Positions 35,401 through 48,700 of a DNA stretch of 64,000 bases are shown here, one piece after another (within the stretch, counting starts at the first letter, position 1; each line of letters starts with the position of its first letter). A program made the position numbers and the translations under genes. A model generated the notes under the pieces. The model did not search any database, was not told the origin of the DNA, and was given only the letters and a program-made list of their open reading frames with translations. This DNA comes from Theropithecus gelada (Eukaryota > Chordata > Mammalia > Primates > Cercopithecidae), in assembly GCF_003255815.1 (NCBI RefSeq), contig NC_037680.1, positions 18,194,244 to 18,258,243 on the forward strand. The letters run 5' to 3'.

Positions 35401-37900
35401 GTGGACACTAAAAACAACACATAACTTGTTTTCTAAATCTATGAATTAATAAAAGTACACTCAAACTTAGAGCAGACATTATTAGTCTCATTGCTTTTGA
35501 GTCATATTAGTCTCATAGGACAATATTTTTTATTTTCAAGTTTAATCAGGGTGGAAGATATAAAGATATGTTAATTTGTTAATTTCAGATTTAAAGGAGT
35601 AGTGATGCAGGATTAGCGTATTATGGCTTACTGTTTGGGTAGAAGCTTCATGGGGTGAAAGTCCATGCTGACAAAACTCCAGAAATGATTAATGTGGCTC
35701 ACCTGTAACTCACAACCAGCAATTTCTCATAGCTCTAGTAAGCAAGTCTGCTGACTCTCGAGAATTATCCCAGTAAGTAATAAATCACAAAGGTAATTAA
35801 AATCCCCCTTAGAGTTCAGTAGACTTCGTACATTCGACCCCACATCCAATTGCCTAGGAGAAATTATTGACTTAAATTTAGGATCAGAAAACAGTGCAAA
35901 GCAACTTACATGAAGTATTGTAAGATAGGTTATTTTTGTTTTTTTCCCTGTCCCTTTCTCAGCTCCCATGTTCAAGAGTATAACCATGCCAGAGAATGAC
36001 ATACAAAAACGTTCGTTATAGAATTGATAAGAAATAATCTACCTTCCTAAGGTGTAAATCTGCCCACTTAAAACTGGAAAATAAAACTTGATCTGAGTAT
36101 CAGACTTATAATTGAGCCCATTGTCACCTTAGTCACAAATAAGGCACTGAAAAGAAAATGTATTACCAGGATTGATGTGTTTCATGACACTGGCTCTGAC
36201 AAAGTCTGTGAGGCAGATAATGTGCTGGGATTCTAGAAGAACACCACTCTTCAAGTGGCTACTCTCTTCTAGTCTTACGTCTCTTTTGTCTCTTCCATGT
36301 TTTCCCCACACAAACACTGTAAAATTCCAGGAATTGTGCATTGCAGCTTTCATATTCAGACCTGTTGCTCTTTTGGGAGTATATACTTGCTTTGAAAATT
36401 CTTCTCCTTTGCTATGACGGATTGGGGAAGGCTTTTCTTTTCGTTTTTGATACTTAATTTAATTCTTCTAAGGTTCACATTCTTTTTAAAAATTTCTCTT
36501 GGTACCAGGAAGAAGAATTGCTTGGAAGTACAATGAAAAAGAAGGAAACCTCAGGAAGCAACCATTGTAAGGGTACTGGACACCCACCTGCATGTCGTAT
36601 GGCAGAAGTTACAGGGCAGAGACGTGTTGATCACTTGCCTTCCCAATCTCTTATCTATATTCATCCGCCTTTCACCCTCCCCAAAAAATGATGGAACAAT
36701 GATGTGAAATCTTTTAGTATTCCAGGTTCTCACTAAAAAAACTGTAAAAAGATCAACTAAATAATAAATAAGAAAAGACTCTGTGAGATGCTAAGGAAAA
36801 GTGCTGCATTTATAGAAAGTGCCGTGTTATGATTTTTTTTCCCCTGCAAAACACTCTGCACTGCCATAAAATACCCCAAGACTTCAGCAAAAGTGTTAGT
36901 TATTTCTGTACACCTCTCTGGGAATATTTTTAGCTGTTTCACCCCTTTTATTTTTCTCTTTTCTCCCACATCATTTTCTTTCTTCTTAGTCTGTTTTAGT
37001 TCCATCCTTTGGATTTCTCATTACAAGAAATTTCTTCCTAGATTGCAGTTTAATATCTAAGTCAATCAGACACTCTCTAAGGTTAGGAAAGAAATCGGAG
37101 GTCACCTAAAGTAGAGAAAAGTGGAGCAAAAATAGATGAATCCTTGAAATAACACTCTATTGTGAAATTATTTATTATTCATACCGGGACAAAACATTAA
37201 AAGAGTTAGAAATAAATACTCGAGGTCTTGGTATATATACTTAGAAAGCAAAATATGGCACACACAGCTGGAAACAGCCAAAGTGAAACAGCTAGACAAT
37301 TTCTAAGGTAGAGGATTTTACTCTCCTAAAGAAATTGTCTCAAAAATTCATCTGTCCATCTTAGGACTGTTCATTTTCTAGTTGTAATGGGGAGTTCACA
37401 AACGACCTCTGGGACTGAGTAGCTAATCTAATTGATGTGAATGTGGGTCCATAGTGGGTACTGTGGTGCCAGTAGAGGCACTGGAAAAGGTAATTTGTTA
37501 AATGGCTCCCAGTGCTGTGTTAATTTGTCTCACACCAGGAGCTTTTGCTCTCAGAATGTAGCGTATACTATTCTCCTGGCTCATGAGGCCTGGGCCTGGG
37601 GAAGTAATGAAACATGGTGAATTAAGCTGCTTAGGGCATAATATGCAAGAGGAGGAGCAAAAAGAAAGCCTTGGGGAGGTTCTCATTTAGTATTAATTAT
37701 TTTTATTTGACATTGCCTTTGAGCCAATATATACCTATATATTAACCGACATTTTGAACTTGTAGCAAGGATTTTCTCATGTTTATAAACCTAACAGGCC
37801 CTTTTTGACTCAGATCCTACAAAATAAATTAGTAACTTACTAGTTTATGGTATATGTAAATATATATTGCACGTTATGTATAATATGCAATATTATAGCT
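35401..37900. other. Single-copy DNA, no gene seen
   Basis: About 2.5 kb of AT-rich DNA with no repeat I recognise. Frames of 60-90 codons on both strands between 35727 and 37686 have no domain and no supporting context. Confidence 0.45.
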
Positions 37901-37976
37901 AACTAAAATAATAATTCCTTTATTAGTAGAGGGACCACTTATATAATAGAAAATAATTCCTTTCTTAGTAGAGTAT
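37901..37976. repeat. Imperfect local duplication
   Basis: 'aataattcctttattagtag' near 37910 recurs as 'aataattcctttcttagtag' near 37953, about 43 bp apart, with one mismatch. This is a local tandem duplication of about 43 bp, diverged in its right part. Confidence 0.75.
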
Positions 37977-38219
37977 TTCTGAGCACTCTGACTCAAATAA
38001 AAGGAAATCTAAGGCCATATGTACAAAAAAATTTAGAATATTTTTAGTTATTGCCGGAATTGTTATCTTTATTTTGTAGAGAAATTTAAGTTCACATGAC
38101 TACTAAGGAGCAAACTCATAACCCACATTTTTTACTCCATACTCTGTGCTATTTGCACCAGGCACATGTACAGTTTAAGTGAAAAATGAACTTCTTATCT
38201 GACCAATGATACTTAGCAA

Positions 38220-38280
38220 TACTTTGTCAGTATCAGGAAGGTAATTCAGTACTTTGCTAAGTATCAGGAAGGTAATTATA
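38220..38280. repeat. ~30-bp tandem duplication
   Basis: Two adjacent units begin 'tactttg' (38220 and 38250). They share the identical 17-mer gtatcaggaaggtaatt at 38230-38246 and 38261-38277, with a few differences in between. Confidence 0.9.
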
Positions 38281-41059
38281 GCAGTTGCTTGGCATCAACT
38301 GAGTTTAAGACAATGTTGCACAGAGGAATGGATGTGCAGTGAATTTAATACTGACCTGTTTCCAACTTCTTGCTCTTTAATTAACAGGCTGTGTGATAAT
38401 AGAAAAATTACTCAGCTACTCTGGATATTGGTTCACAATTTTATTAAATCATTAAGGTGCTGGTTTATTCCATTACATGCTAACAGTTTTTGAATACCTA
38501 TCATAAATTAGGCACTACACTAGGTGCTGAGATTCAAGAGAGAAACAAGGTACCATGCCCCAAAGTGCTTAAAATATTGTTGGAGAAATTAGATTAGATG
38601 AATCCTGAAGTCCCTTCAGGCTTTACATTCTAGGGTCTAACAGTACAAAAGACCACAATGCAAGCTGTTGATCACTGGTAATCCTGACAGGCTTTTGAAA
38701 ATTTAGAGAAAGTTTGACCAGAGGCATTTCCACCAACAGAAAGACCCCATAGACACAAATGGCCACCTGGTATCAGAATAATTTCTCCTGAGCAAATCAT
38801 AGCTACTTGACCAAAACAGTTGATACAAGAAAGCAGGCTGTAAAACTGTTAAAAACAAGCTATGCAATGGAATTGGAATACATGGAAAGAAATGGAAAGG
38901 CAGAAGCAAGAGACTCAAGACCCTCCAGGCTTGTTTTCATTGTTAATTGCTCTGCCATGGTTTTTCTCTTTCAATGTAGAAGGGTTCGGGGTTAAGAACA
39001 AGACTTCCCCCCAATCACCAAACACCAAGCAGTTGTTTATTTCCCTCTAGCCAGAAAGATTCTACCAGAAAGCCTTCAGAGTCGCATAGGCCACACAGAA
39101 TGTAACACTTCTACTGCAAGAAAGAAGCAGGATTTCAAGTCTGGGAGGGCTATTTTTCATAAAGTTAAGGGAAGAAAAGTAATACCTATTTATCTACATA
39201 TCACACATGTGTGTAGTTGTGTGTTTCTGCCATGAAAACAAAAATACTTGCCAGAGGGTGTTCAGAAACAAAGCACTGTGAGAATATGTAGCTGTTCCCT
39301 GCTAAAGGCAGACTTCCCTTGATAGATTTGCGCTAGCTAACTAATTTTCCCGTGGGTACAAAGCGGACTTCACAGATCACAGAACATCTAACATTGAAAT
39401 GCACGCTCAGGCTTTGCCAATGCCAAGATCACAAGACTTTCATGTGAAGATGAGTCTAGTAATTCCAAAAGGCAAGAGGCATAGCTGGTGAGTACCTATG
39501 CATTTTCTTTTGAAGGGAAAGGACGACCACTTAATGTTTTTAAATATTAGGATCATTATCCGAGGACACGTATTTAATTATATTTTCTCCACGATGAATT
39601 TGTATGAGTATAATTAACAATAATTTCTAACTATGGACACACTAGTCAGTCTAAATCCAGTTAAGCACATAGGCTAGAGTCAACTAATTATTTTCCCTGA
39701 GCATATACTTAGCAAAGGAGTATTTCTACTAACCTACTGGTAGCAAGTGTAAATGCAGGTTCAGAAATGGAAGTCCCTGTCCTTTGTATGGAGGTGGCTG
39801 GCTAATATGCAACATTATGAAAGCAGAATATTAGAGCCAAAACTAATCTAAATGCTCAACTTTATATGTATGTGAGAGAAATAAAACTAATGTCTGGTTT
39901 AAAAAAATAAGAAATATAGTAGAGAAATGGAGACCCTTTGCATGATAATGCCCCTGTGAGAGGACACTTTCGTTGTTAGATATCCTGTATTAATCTTTAG
40001 TTTTCCACTTCCTTAATACCAATGTAACAAGATGAAAACTACACAAATGAAAAAGAAAGGACTAAGAAAAAAGGAGATTTGGAGTTTTACCACTATTTTA
40101 ATTGGAGGATGAAAACAGTTAATTTCATTTCTAAAAGACCATGGTCTTGTTTTGACAGAATTAGAAGACTGAAATACATGGTGATTGACCTTGGAGAAGA
40201 TTATTGAATATGCTAATGGTTAAACATTTGCTTAGCCCAAGGTGTGCTCCTGAAATAAAACTAATATGATGACAAGGCCTTCCTGGGAAACTTTAGCAAA
40301 TATTATACTTTACATAAACAGTCTATACAGGAAAAGCTGATTTAGGTTAAGACTAACACGATGTTTTTCTTTTGCTCATATGAGGAGTTTATGGAGTCTA
40401 TTGTATAAAAATAAGTGCTAGAATATAGTCAAAATTATTGGATGCAAGGTTAATTTTTTCTGATTTTGATAGTTCTGTGATTATATAATGTCACACACTG
40501 AAGCATTTAGTGTTTTAAAAGCATGGCTCATGCAACTTATTTTTAAATAAAATATATACGAAGAAGGAGTGTAGGGAAGAGGGTATTAGGTGCAGGGGGA
40601 GGCAAAAAGAGGAAGAAGTAGAAACTCATAAAGCACATATGGGTGAAGCGTTTACAAGAATTCTTTGTTCTATTCTTGCAACCTTTCTCTATGTTTAAAA
40701 TTGATTCAAAATTTAAAGTCTTTATAAAACATGACTTCTTCTATGTGAATATATTACAAAATAATTTTCTGGGAAAAAACAGAGTAGCAAAAGCTTACAC
40801 CTATTAAGAATATCAATCATGCACATTCTTTGGTTTCCTTTGTTCTATGTGGCTACTACTGATCAACAGTGGCTCATTTCACTAGTGTGTTCTAGAAGAA
40901 AAATTGCACTTTCACTGGCTCCCTTGATATTCCTGAATGATTGTCATAAATATGGACAGAAAATTCCTCTCTATTCTGCTATGTGTAGTTTTTAATAGAG
41001 AGAATGTGAACTTCGTACTGGATGTAAACCAGAGAAGAAGAAGCTGGTGCTTTTAGAGG
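38281..41059. other. Single-copy DNA, no gene seen
   Basis: About 2.8 kb. An unresolved ancient repeat trace lies at 38495-38600 ('taggcactacactaggtgct'). The rest has no repeat signature that I can name. Short frames at 38703-39050 overlap on both strands and show no domain. Confidence 0.45.
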
Positions 41060-41165
41060 GGTGTGTGTGTGTGGGTGTGAGAGAGAGACACACAGAGAGA
41101 AAGAGATTGAGAGAGAGATTGAGAAAAAGAGAGAGAGAGATTGAGAGAGAGAGAGAGAGAGAGAG
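41060..41165. repeat. (GT)n-(GA)n compound microsatellite
   Basis: 106 bp of purine-biased repeat: a short GT run, then GAGA interspersed with GATTGA and GAAAAA units, ending in about 11 pure GA units. Long polypurine GA tracts can adopt non-B structures. The antisense 'SLSLSLSL' frame is a translation artefact of this repeat. Confidence 0.97.
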
Positions 41166-41199
41166 TTGCTTTTGAGAATGGTTTGGACCAGGGTACAGT

Positions 41200-41332
41200 A
41201 GAAATAACCCTGTTTTAGGCTTCAGGAGACTTGGCATTTACATGGGATTCTCTGCCAATCCAGCTGAATACCTTGGAAAAATCATTTAACCTTCCTGAGA
41301 CTGTTTCCCTAATCATGAAATAGATGGGCTTC
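41200..41332 (-). repeat. Probable MIR fragment
   Basis: 'ggaaaaatcatttaaccttc' and 'ctgagactgtttccctaatc' + 'atgaaatagatggg' follow the reverse-strand MIR order from the tRNA-derived part into the core. Confidence 0.6.
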
Positions 41333-41424
41333 TATATATCAACATTGAGCAAGAAAATTTTCTGTGATGAAGTAAATGTTTTATAATCTGTCCTGTTCAC
41401 AATGACAGCAACAAAGCCCTTGGT

Positions 41425-41550
41425 TATTGAACACTTGAAGTGTGGTTAATGCATCTAAGGAAAATAATTTTTAATTTTATTTAGTTTTAATTAGGTTAAA
41501 ATAGTCACACACTGCTAGTGGCTACCATATTAGAGAGCATAGAACTAGAT
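41425..41550. repeat. hAT-type DNA transposon fragment
   Basis: 'ttattgaacacttgaagtgt', 'aatttttaattttatttagt' and 'gctagtggctaccatattag' match a common mammalian hAT-Charlie MITE, which I believe is MER33-like. The subfamily name is uncertain. A related fragment lies at 49955-50210. Confidence 0.6.
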
Positions 41551-41559
41551 CATTTAGAT

Positions 41560-41700
41560 TTTTAATAATGACACATCTAAGTTTAAGTTCTGATTTTACT
41601 ACTTAATGATTATACAACATTGGGTACATTGTTTAAATTTTTGGGTCTCAGTTTTCTCGTGGAAAAATAAAAATAAAGATGAATCAATATCATATACACT
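41560..41700 (-). repeat. MIR SINE
   Basis: 'ctgattttactacttaatga' and 'gggtctcagttttctcgtgg' + 'aaaaataaaaataaagatga' follow the reverse MIR core order. Confidence 0.65.
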
Positions 41701-43772
41701 GTTAATTCTAAAAAAGTGCTTTCGCTCACCCATGTTTTCATGTTTCTGAAATCAGATTGCATTTTCTAAACAAAGCAAAAAAAGAGAACAGCTTTCTGGC
41801 CACCTGAGCAGATACAATCTCAGCTGTACAGAGAGGAAGGCTGTTTCTTTATTTTTATCTAAGTTATATTATTTGCTTTGGTAAAGATCTAATGTTTATA
41901 TTATGTTTGCATTTGGGTCCCTAATTCTTTCTTAATATGCTTTGAAAAAGATTATTCTCAAATATAAAATAAGCAAAGTTACTGTATTTCCAGAAGGTAA
42001 CTTCTGCTATAAGTCAAGCAGTAACATCACAGGTAGAAATTCCAAGAATCAAGAGTAAACCGAGAATGTTCAAATCTAGGGGAGAGTTTAAAAAAATCTG
42101 TGTGTCAGGATGTCCTGACACTTGGTAGCTTGGTCTATCTCTTAAAAGCTCCAAGTAGTATTCAAAAGAAGATTTTTCAATTTAAGGAGAAAAATAAATC
42201 TATAAATTTAATAAAATAATAAATTCCTTAATCTATACTGTCATCCTAAGAATGGTAAGTAGATAAAAACCATGAACTTGCACTGTGACCATCAATGTCA
42301 CCATGTCATTTTTTATGAATACATATGACCAAGAGTAATTCAGAAGAAGCTTTGAACTCAGAATGTAAGTGCACAGACTTTGACCAAAATGTTAAAAAAA
42401 CATAGAAGTTACATGTAATTGTGAACCTAAAGGTATGTTCTTCTCTGCATTTCATGTGCACATATAATCTGTGTTAAATTTCTTTACATGTTCCTGTCCA
42501 AATTCCCAGGAAAAATAGGTGCTGGCCCATGCTGAGTTTTGCACTGGGCCACACCAGGCCCTCTATTCCATTATAAGTGAACTATCCAAAGAAGAGGGAA
42601 ACAAGAAATAGTATGACGTGCTGTTCTATCTTTTAGGAAACAGGTTTTCCAAGTGAGGACTAGAGTATATTACTTGTTCCTCGGTGCTTCACAGAATTCT
42701 TTGTGAAATGAACTGATGCATTGGCATCTATTTGTTGTTTCCCGAGTCTACCTTTTCATCGTTCTTATAGCCTCTCTTTCTTCTACCACAATCCCTTCAA
42801 AGACTATGGGGCTTTCAGATGCTTACTTTGGAAAACATACTCATACTTTTCGTATCTAATCCCTGACAACAAATTCTGAGCAATAAATTTTTTAAATCAA
42901 TTTCATCTTGACTGTAACATTGCTTTTCCTGAGGTTTGACCATGCACTGTTGATGCAAATCCCAAGTGTGTTTGTGACAGGCCTGCCAGAGAGACCAGCT
43001 TCACCTCACACGTGGGTTAACAGGAAGTGGGGAAAAACTTGAGAAGCTAAAGAAGAGCCATCTACAAATACTTGCACACACACACATTTAAATAATTGTA
43101 TTCTGTGAGACAACTACCTAATGGGAAAGAAGTTAGCAACTAATGTGTAATCCAAGTTGGGAATCTAGTGGGAATCTAGGAAGGGTTTGGTGTAGCTTAT
43201 GTTCACTGGACGAAGCTGCAGCTGGTGAAAAATAACTTGTTAATGTATCAGCACACGATTCACTGACATCATAAACATGTGAGGCATTATGTGGCTCATA
43301 TGATTTAGAGATTGGAAAAGATCTGGAAAACAGAATAATTGATCTACAATGTACATATCTTTGAACTTAAGAAGACTTCTGAACTTTGAGATGCAAAAAG
43401 ATAGCATATTGTGAAAGACAGTCAATTAAATTCATGCTTTTTTGAACAATTTTTGGCTATGTATTTTTATTTTTAAGGTTAACATTAGTTATTACAAATA
43501 ATTGGTTGACTACAGCTTTAAATATCATGTAGATCGTGCATGTCCTGAAAGTGGATCATGTATATGTTAAAAATATTATACCTATAAAACATATATCTGA
43601 GGTAAAGAAAGAACAGTATTCAAAAAATTTATATTATGAATAATCATCAGTTGAAAATCTCCTTCATCTATTACAGAATTTTTTTTTATATCAGGGGAAT
43701 ATTATGAGATTTATTGTAAAAATATATTTTTATATTTTTAAGAAGAAAAAATTGTTATGATAGTGCTTTATA
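41701..43772. other. Single-copy DNA, no gene seen
   Basis: About 2 kb with no recognisable repeat beyond a short CA tract near 43075-43085. 42890-43040 is more GC-balanced ('acaggcctgccagagagacc') but has no gene structure. Confidence 0.45.
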
Positions 43773-43852
43773 TTAGGTTGATGCAAAAGTAATTGCAGTT
43801 TTTGTCATTAGTTTTAATGGCAAAAATTGCAATTACTTTTGCACCAGCCTAA
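43773..43852. mobile_element. MADE1 mariner MITE, full length (miR-548-type hairpin)
   Basis: Exactly 80 bp, the MADE1 consensus length, flanked by TA on both sides (43771-43772 and 43853-43854) as expected for mariner insertion. The left arm 'ttaggttgatgcaaaagtaa' pairs with the right arm 'ttacttttgcaccagcctaa'. The centre continues the pairing ('ttgcagtttttgtcatt' with 'aatggcaaaaattgcaa'). The transcript would fold into a long, nearly perfect hairpin of the kind processed into miR-548 family microRNAs. Expression cannot be inferred from sequence. Confidence 0.96.
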
Positions 43853-44364
43853 TACATCATAATCACACTATTTATTTAGTAAATAAGTGAATGAATTATT
43901 CAAGTTTTCAACAAATTAGTTCAACAAATACTTATTAAATATCTACTGTTTGACTGGAGTTGTGTTAGATTCTTGCAAGAGAACATAAATGATTTATGTG
44001 AAATATTCTTTGAACTCAGAGAAGTTGTCATTGTTTGGTGGTACTGTCGTGTACAGAAAGGCAATTTTACATTAAAAACAGAAAAAGTCTTGGAGTAAAC
44101 ACTGAAGTGCTAAGCATTATTGACATCAAAATATAGGGTATGTGAAGTAATTACTGTATGTCATCACAAAATGGAGAGATCAACAAGAAACATAAAAATC
44201 AGCTTTAATATTTGTTTCTTAGAAAAGATCACATCCTACTTGTTCTTTTTATCCTGTTCCTAATGTTGTGATTGTCATACTTCTGACCACTATAAACACT
44301 AAAGTAGAAATTCACTGCCTTGAAATTCCTACTTGAAATATGAAAAGGTTATTGAAGTCTTTTT
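43853..44364. other. Single-copy or ancient repeat DNA
   Basis: 43895-44000 ('caacaaatacttattaaata') resembles the unresolved ancient repeat seen elsewhere. The remainder is unassigned. Confidence 0.4.
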
Positions 44365-45770
44365 TCTTTCTTTCTTTTTTATTATACTTTAAGTTCTAGG
44401 GTACATGTGCACAATGTGCAGGTTTGTTACATATGTGTACATGTGCCATGTTGGTGTGCTGCACCCATTAACTCATCATTTACATTGGGTATATCTCCTA
44501 GTGCTACCCCTCCCCACTCCCCACACCCTACAACAGGCCCCAGTGTGTGATGTTCCCCTTCCTGTGTCCAAGTGTTCTCATTGTTCAATTCCCATCTATG
44601 AGTGAGAACATGCAGTGTTTGGTTTTCTGTTCTTGCAATAGTTTGCTGAGATTGATGGTTTCCAGCTGCGTCCATGTCCCTACAAAGGACACAAACTCAT
44701 CCTTTTTTATGGCTGCATAGTATTCCATGGTGCCACATTCCATATGTGCCACATTTTCTTAATCCAGTCTGTCATTGATGGACATTTGGGTTTGTTTCAA
44801 GTCTTTGATATTGTGAATAGTGCCACAATACACATACGTGTGCATTGTCTCTTTATAGCAGCATGATTTATAATCCTTTGGGTATATCCCCAGTAATGGG
44901 ATGGCTGGGTCAAATGGTATTTCTAGTTCTAGATCCTTGAGGAATCGCCACACTGTCTTCCACAATGATTGAACTAGTTTGCAGTGCCACCAACAGTGTA
45001 AAAGTGTTCCTATTTCTCCACATCCTCTCCAACACCTGTTGTTTCCTGACTTTTTAATGATCGCCATTGTAACTGGTGTGAGATGGTATCTCATTGTGGT
45101 TTTGATTTGCATTTCTCTGATGGCTAGTGATGATGAGCATTTTTTCATGTGTCTGTTGGCTGTATGCATGTCTTCTTTTGAGAAGTGTCTGTTCATATCC
45201 TTTGCACACTTTTTGATGGGTTTTTTTTGTTTTTTTTTTCTTGTAAAATGTTTGAGTTCTTTGTAGGTTCTGGATATCAGTCCTTTGTCAGATCAGTAGA
45301 TTGCAAAAATTTTCTTCTATTCTGTAGGTGGCCTGTTCACTCTGGTGGTAGTTTCTTTTGCTTTGTAGAAGCTCTTTAGTTTAATTAGATTCCATTTGTC
45401 AACATTGCTTTTGGTGTTTTAGACATGAAGTCCTTGCCCATGCCTATGTCCTGAATGGTATTGCCTAGGTTTTCTTCTAGCGTTTTTATGGTTTTAGGTC
45501 TAACATTTAAGTCTCTAATCCATCTTGAATTAATTTTTGTGTAAGGTGTAAGGAAGGGATCCAGTTTCAGCTTTCTACTGATGGCTAGCCAGTTTTCCCA
45601 GCATCATTTATTAAATAGGGAATCCTTTCCCCATTTCTTGTTTTTATCAGGTTTGTCAAAGATCAGATGGCTGTAGATGTGTGGTGTTATTTCTGAGGGC
45701 TCTGCTCTGTTCCATTGGTCTGTGTTTCTGTTTTGGTACCAGTACCATGCTGTTTTGGTTACTGCAGTTT
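44365..45770 (-). mobile_element. L1PA-type LINE-1, 5' truncated, antisense
   Basis: About 1.4 kb of primate-lineage L1 in reverse orientation. The T-rich end (44360-44378) is followed by 'attatactttaagttctagg', the reverse of the L1PA 3' UTR, then the 3' part of ORF2. It stops abruptly after 'gttttggttactgcagttt' (about 45768), a typical 5' truncation. It is the youngest L1 in the window by appearance. I could not identify a target duplication. Confidence 0.93.
44759..45196 (-). pseudogene. L1 ORF2p C-terminal fragment (145 codons open)
   Basis: The reverse-strand frame inside the L1PA copy encodes the carboxy-terminal part of ORF2p, beginning 'MNRHFSKEDMHTANRHMKKC' and including 'RCWRGCGEIGTLLHCWWHCK', the Cys-containing segment of the ORF2p C-terminus. 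The endonuclease and reverse transcriptase domains are absent because the element is 5' truncated, so no active protein is possible. The open stretch is residual and does not indicate selection. Confidence 0.9.
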
Positions 45771-48700
45771 ATAAAGAGTTCTTAGTCTATCAAGTTTTTG
45801 ACATTATTTTCCAAAAAAAACCTTTAGAATATTCAAACGCTCATTTTCAGATCTGAATTAATATTTTGCCCCTGTCATGCCCAATTTGATATTTAAATTA
45901 GCAGAAAGCATTGCAGTAATGAAACTGTAAGTCACATTTTATAAATCAAATAATATATATAGTATTCTAAATATATTTAGAATGCTTTACATTGTATTCA
46001 AATATGAATATTAATGATTTGGCAGTGGGTTATGTTTGCAGTCTCCAGGTTAAGATTGTTACACTCACCCATATATTTAGAATCTCACCAACATTATTAT
46101 AAATAATATCATTTTCACCATGGGAACTCTTACATTTAAAATGTTGTTACAGAATGTGCATATTTTTGCATAATACAAATATGCAATCAAAAGGAAAATA
46201 CCTTGTAAAATAGATTAGTCAATTTTTAATCTTAAGTGTGTTGAACTTTGATTTTCCAATTCTCTTTAATCACAATATTTAGTAAATCATGAAGTGAAAA
46301 CATGTATTTTATTTTAATTTTATTATTACCATGCATTGCAAATGAAAACGTTTGCTAACAGAAAATGTATAAACATTAGTATTTACTCATTTGTTCAAGA
46401 AACATTTACTGAGTGCCTTTACAACTAAATTAAGACCCCATCCTTGATTTCCTAGATGAGTATTCTTTGACAGTTTTGGCTACCACAGGTGGTCGGCTAG
46501 TAAAATTGTTTAGAAAATTGGCACTACAATGTCATGATTATTGTCCCATTGTTTTTATGGATCAGTTAACCTTGATCTTTCTAGTCTTTTAATCTTAGCT
46601 ATCATTCTCACAAATATTGGCTTGAAAAATATTAAATAAATCAAGGATAAAGAAATAGGGAAAATATTATGAATGGTTCAACAAAATTCTATGATGTTTA
46701 CAAAAAAACTACGTTAGAGTGCATAGCCTCTGTCTCTAGACAAAGAACATTATGAGATTTGCAGTCATTAAAATAATTGCAAAAGGTTGAAGTTGATAAT
46801 CAGGGAGAAAATTGAGGTGATTAAAATAAATGGCATAGCAGGAGTCGAAATGTATGCGAGATAGCCTTGAGTCAAAGAATTGAAGTTAAGCATCAAACAC
46901 CTAAGCCCCAAATCTAATAAACCTGTGCTCCTGTGGGTGGTTGGGTGAGAGGGGAGTCAGGGAAGCAATGGAGCTGAGATAGTGTTTGAAGGACGGCTTT
47001 AGCAGTCAGAACATTTTTATTTCAGAGCATGATCTACAGGCACCATAGCTGACACTCAGATATCTGTCCCTGTGTGAGGAGAAGGATAGCACCACTGAAT
47101 GGCCCAAACCAAGGTGATCACAGGTAGAATGCAAAGATAAAGATGCTTCGTTTTCTCTGTCCAAATTATACCTTACAGTCAAGCAACAAAACTGTCTTAC
47201 ATAAGCACCATTCTGTCTTTCTGTTTCAGTTAGAATCTATAAGGTTACGAGGAAAAACTTCTGATAAAATAAACTCACTCACATTCAGGAGGGTAAGCAC
47301 AGAGGTAGAAGATGTGACTTAATGAGAGAGTGAAAGTTTTTCCATCTCATGGTGTGCAAGAGTTAAAGACTTCTGAATAATTAGAGTTGGCATGAACTTA
47401 ATGTTCAGAGGAAGAATGTCCATAGCAATGGAATTAATAAAAGTTGCTTATTTGTGGTACAATATTAGCTTTGTTTAATATACTAATTGTGTCTTCACTA
47501 AACAGTTGAATCAGCTGGTCAGTGATTTCAATCATATAAGTGATTTGATTCATCTTTTCACCAAGAAACACTAACATAACAAACTATGTAAATTAAGTAT
47601 GAAATAATTGTGCCCTTGCTGAAAAAGAATCAATTCTTCAAAAAATATCCATTAATTGATGGTCTTGAGCTTGTAAAAACAGGTCCCACATATAAGGATT
47701 TCTTTAAAAATTATGTATAATTTCTATTTTAAATGCAGATAATTTTTCATTTTCTGAGTGAATGACTACTCCTCAAGAGCTTGTATCTTCAAAAGCAATT
47801 CCCAATGCAGATTGTTTCAGTGGCTCACAACATGTTTATGTGATTTTCATGGACTCTGTCAGTAGTCTTGGTACTGTGTGTGTGCAGAAACTGGGGGGCA
47901 TGGGGTGTTTGTCAGGAGGTCTTCTGAATTTAAAAGGAAGAGGGAATCTTGATTAAACTGTGTAACAGAGACTGCAAAATGACAAGTGAATGTGACTTAC
48001 AGAAGCAATTAGGATTTCCCAATGTCTAAAACAAAACAAAAACTAAACAAACAAAAGTAGAGAATTAGTTGTGAACATCTGAAATCAGATTTCACCCCCA
48101 CAGTTGGCTAGAACCTAGTGACAGCCATTACCTTCAAAAAGGTACATGTTCTCCAGTCCTTTTGTTTCTGTCATCTCTTGGTCTCTAGACATTTGAGTTT
48201 GCCACTCTCAATATTAGTTTTGGGAAAGAGTCTAACAAATATTATTAAAGGAATGATTTATGTACACTTAGGAATGAAATCAGTGATCACCATTAAGTGT
48301 AAGTCATACCAGACTAACCTAATTTCATCTGATGATGGAGAAGCTAGTCTGAGGAATCAGAAATAATCATTCAGCAAACAACATTAACTTCTTTCATTCT
48401 ATTTTCCAGCAGTGTGTTTTGGTGGCATGCATAGATAATCACATTTTTAATAAGAAAATGCTCTCTTACTTTTAGTTCAAGAAGTGGATTTGTGAATTTT
48501 TATTATGTTTATTATATTTGTTGCTGTGTTTCTTTGCCAGTCACATAAAAAGTGGTTGTCTTACTCAGTTATAAATGCTACTTATTGTGACAAATAGCTC
48601 ATTGAATGACTTCCTTCCATTTTGTAAATTTTCAGAAATTGAATTCTAACAGTTTCTTATCATTTTCATGTTATTATGTAATAGGAAAGTGGAATAAAAT

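Noticed and set aside
44759..45196. 145-codon L1 ORF2 frame as an active gene
   Set aside because: It covers only the ORF2p C-terminus in a 5'-truncated L1 with no endonuclease or RT domain.
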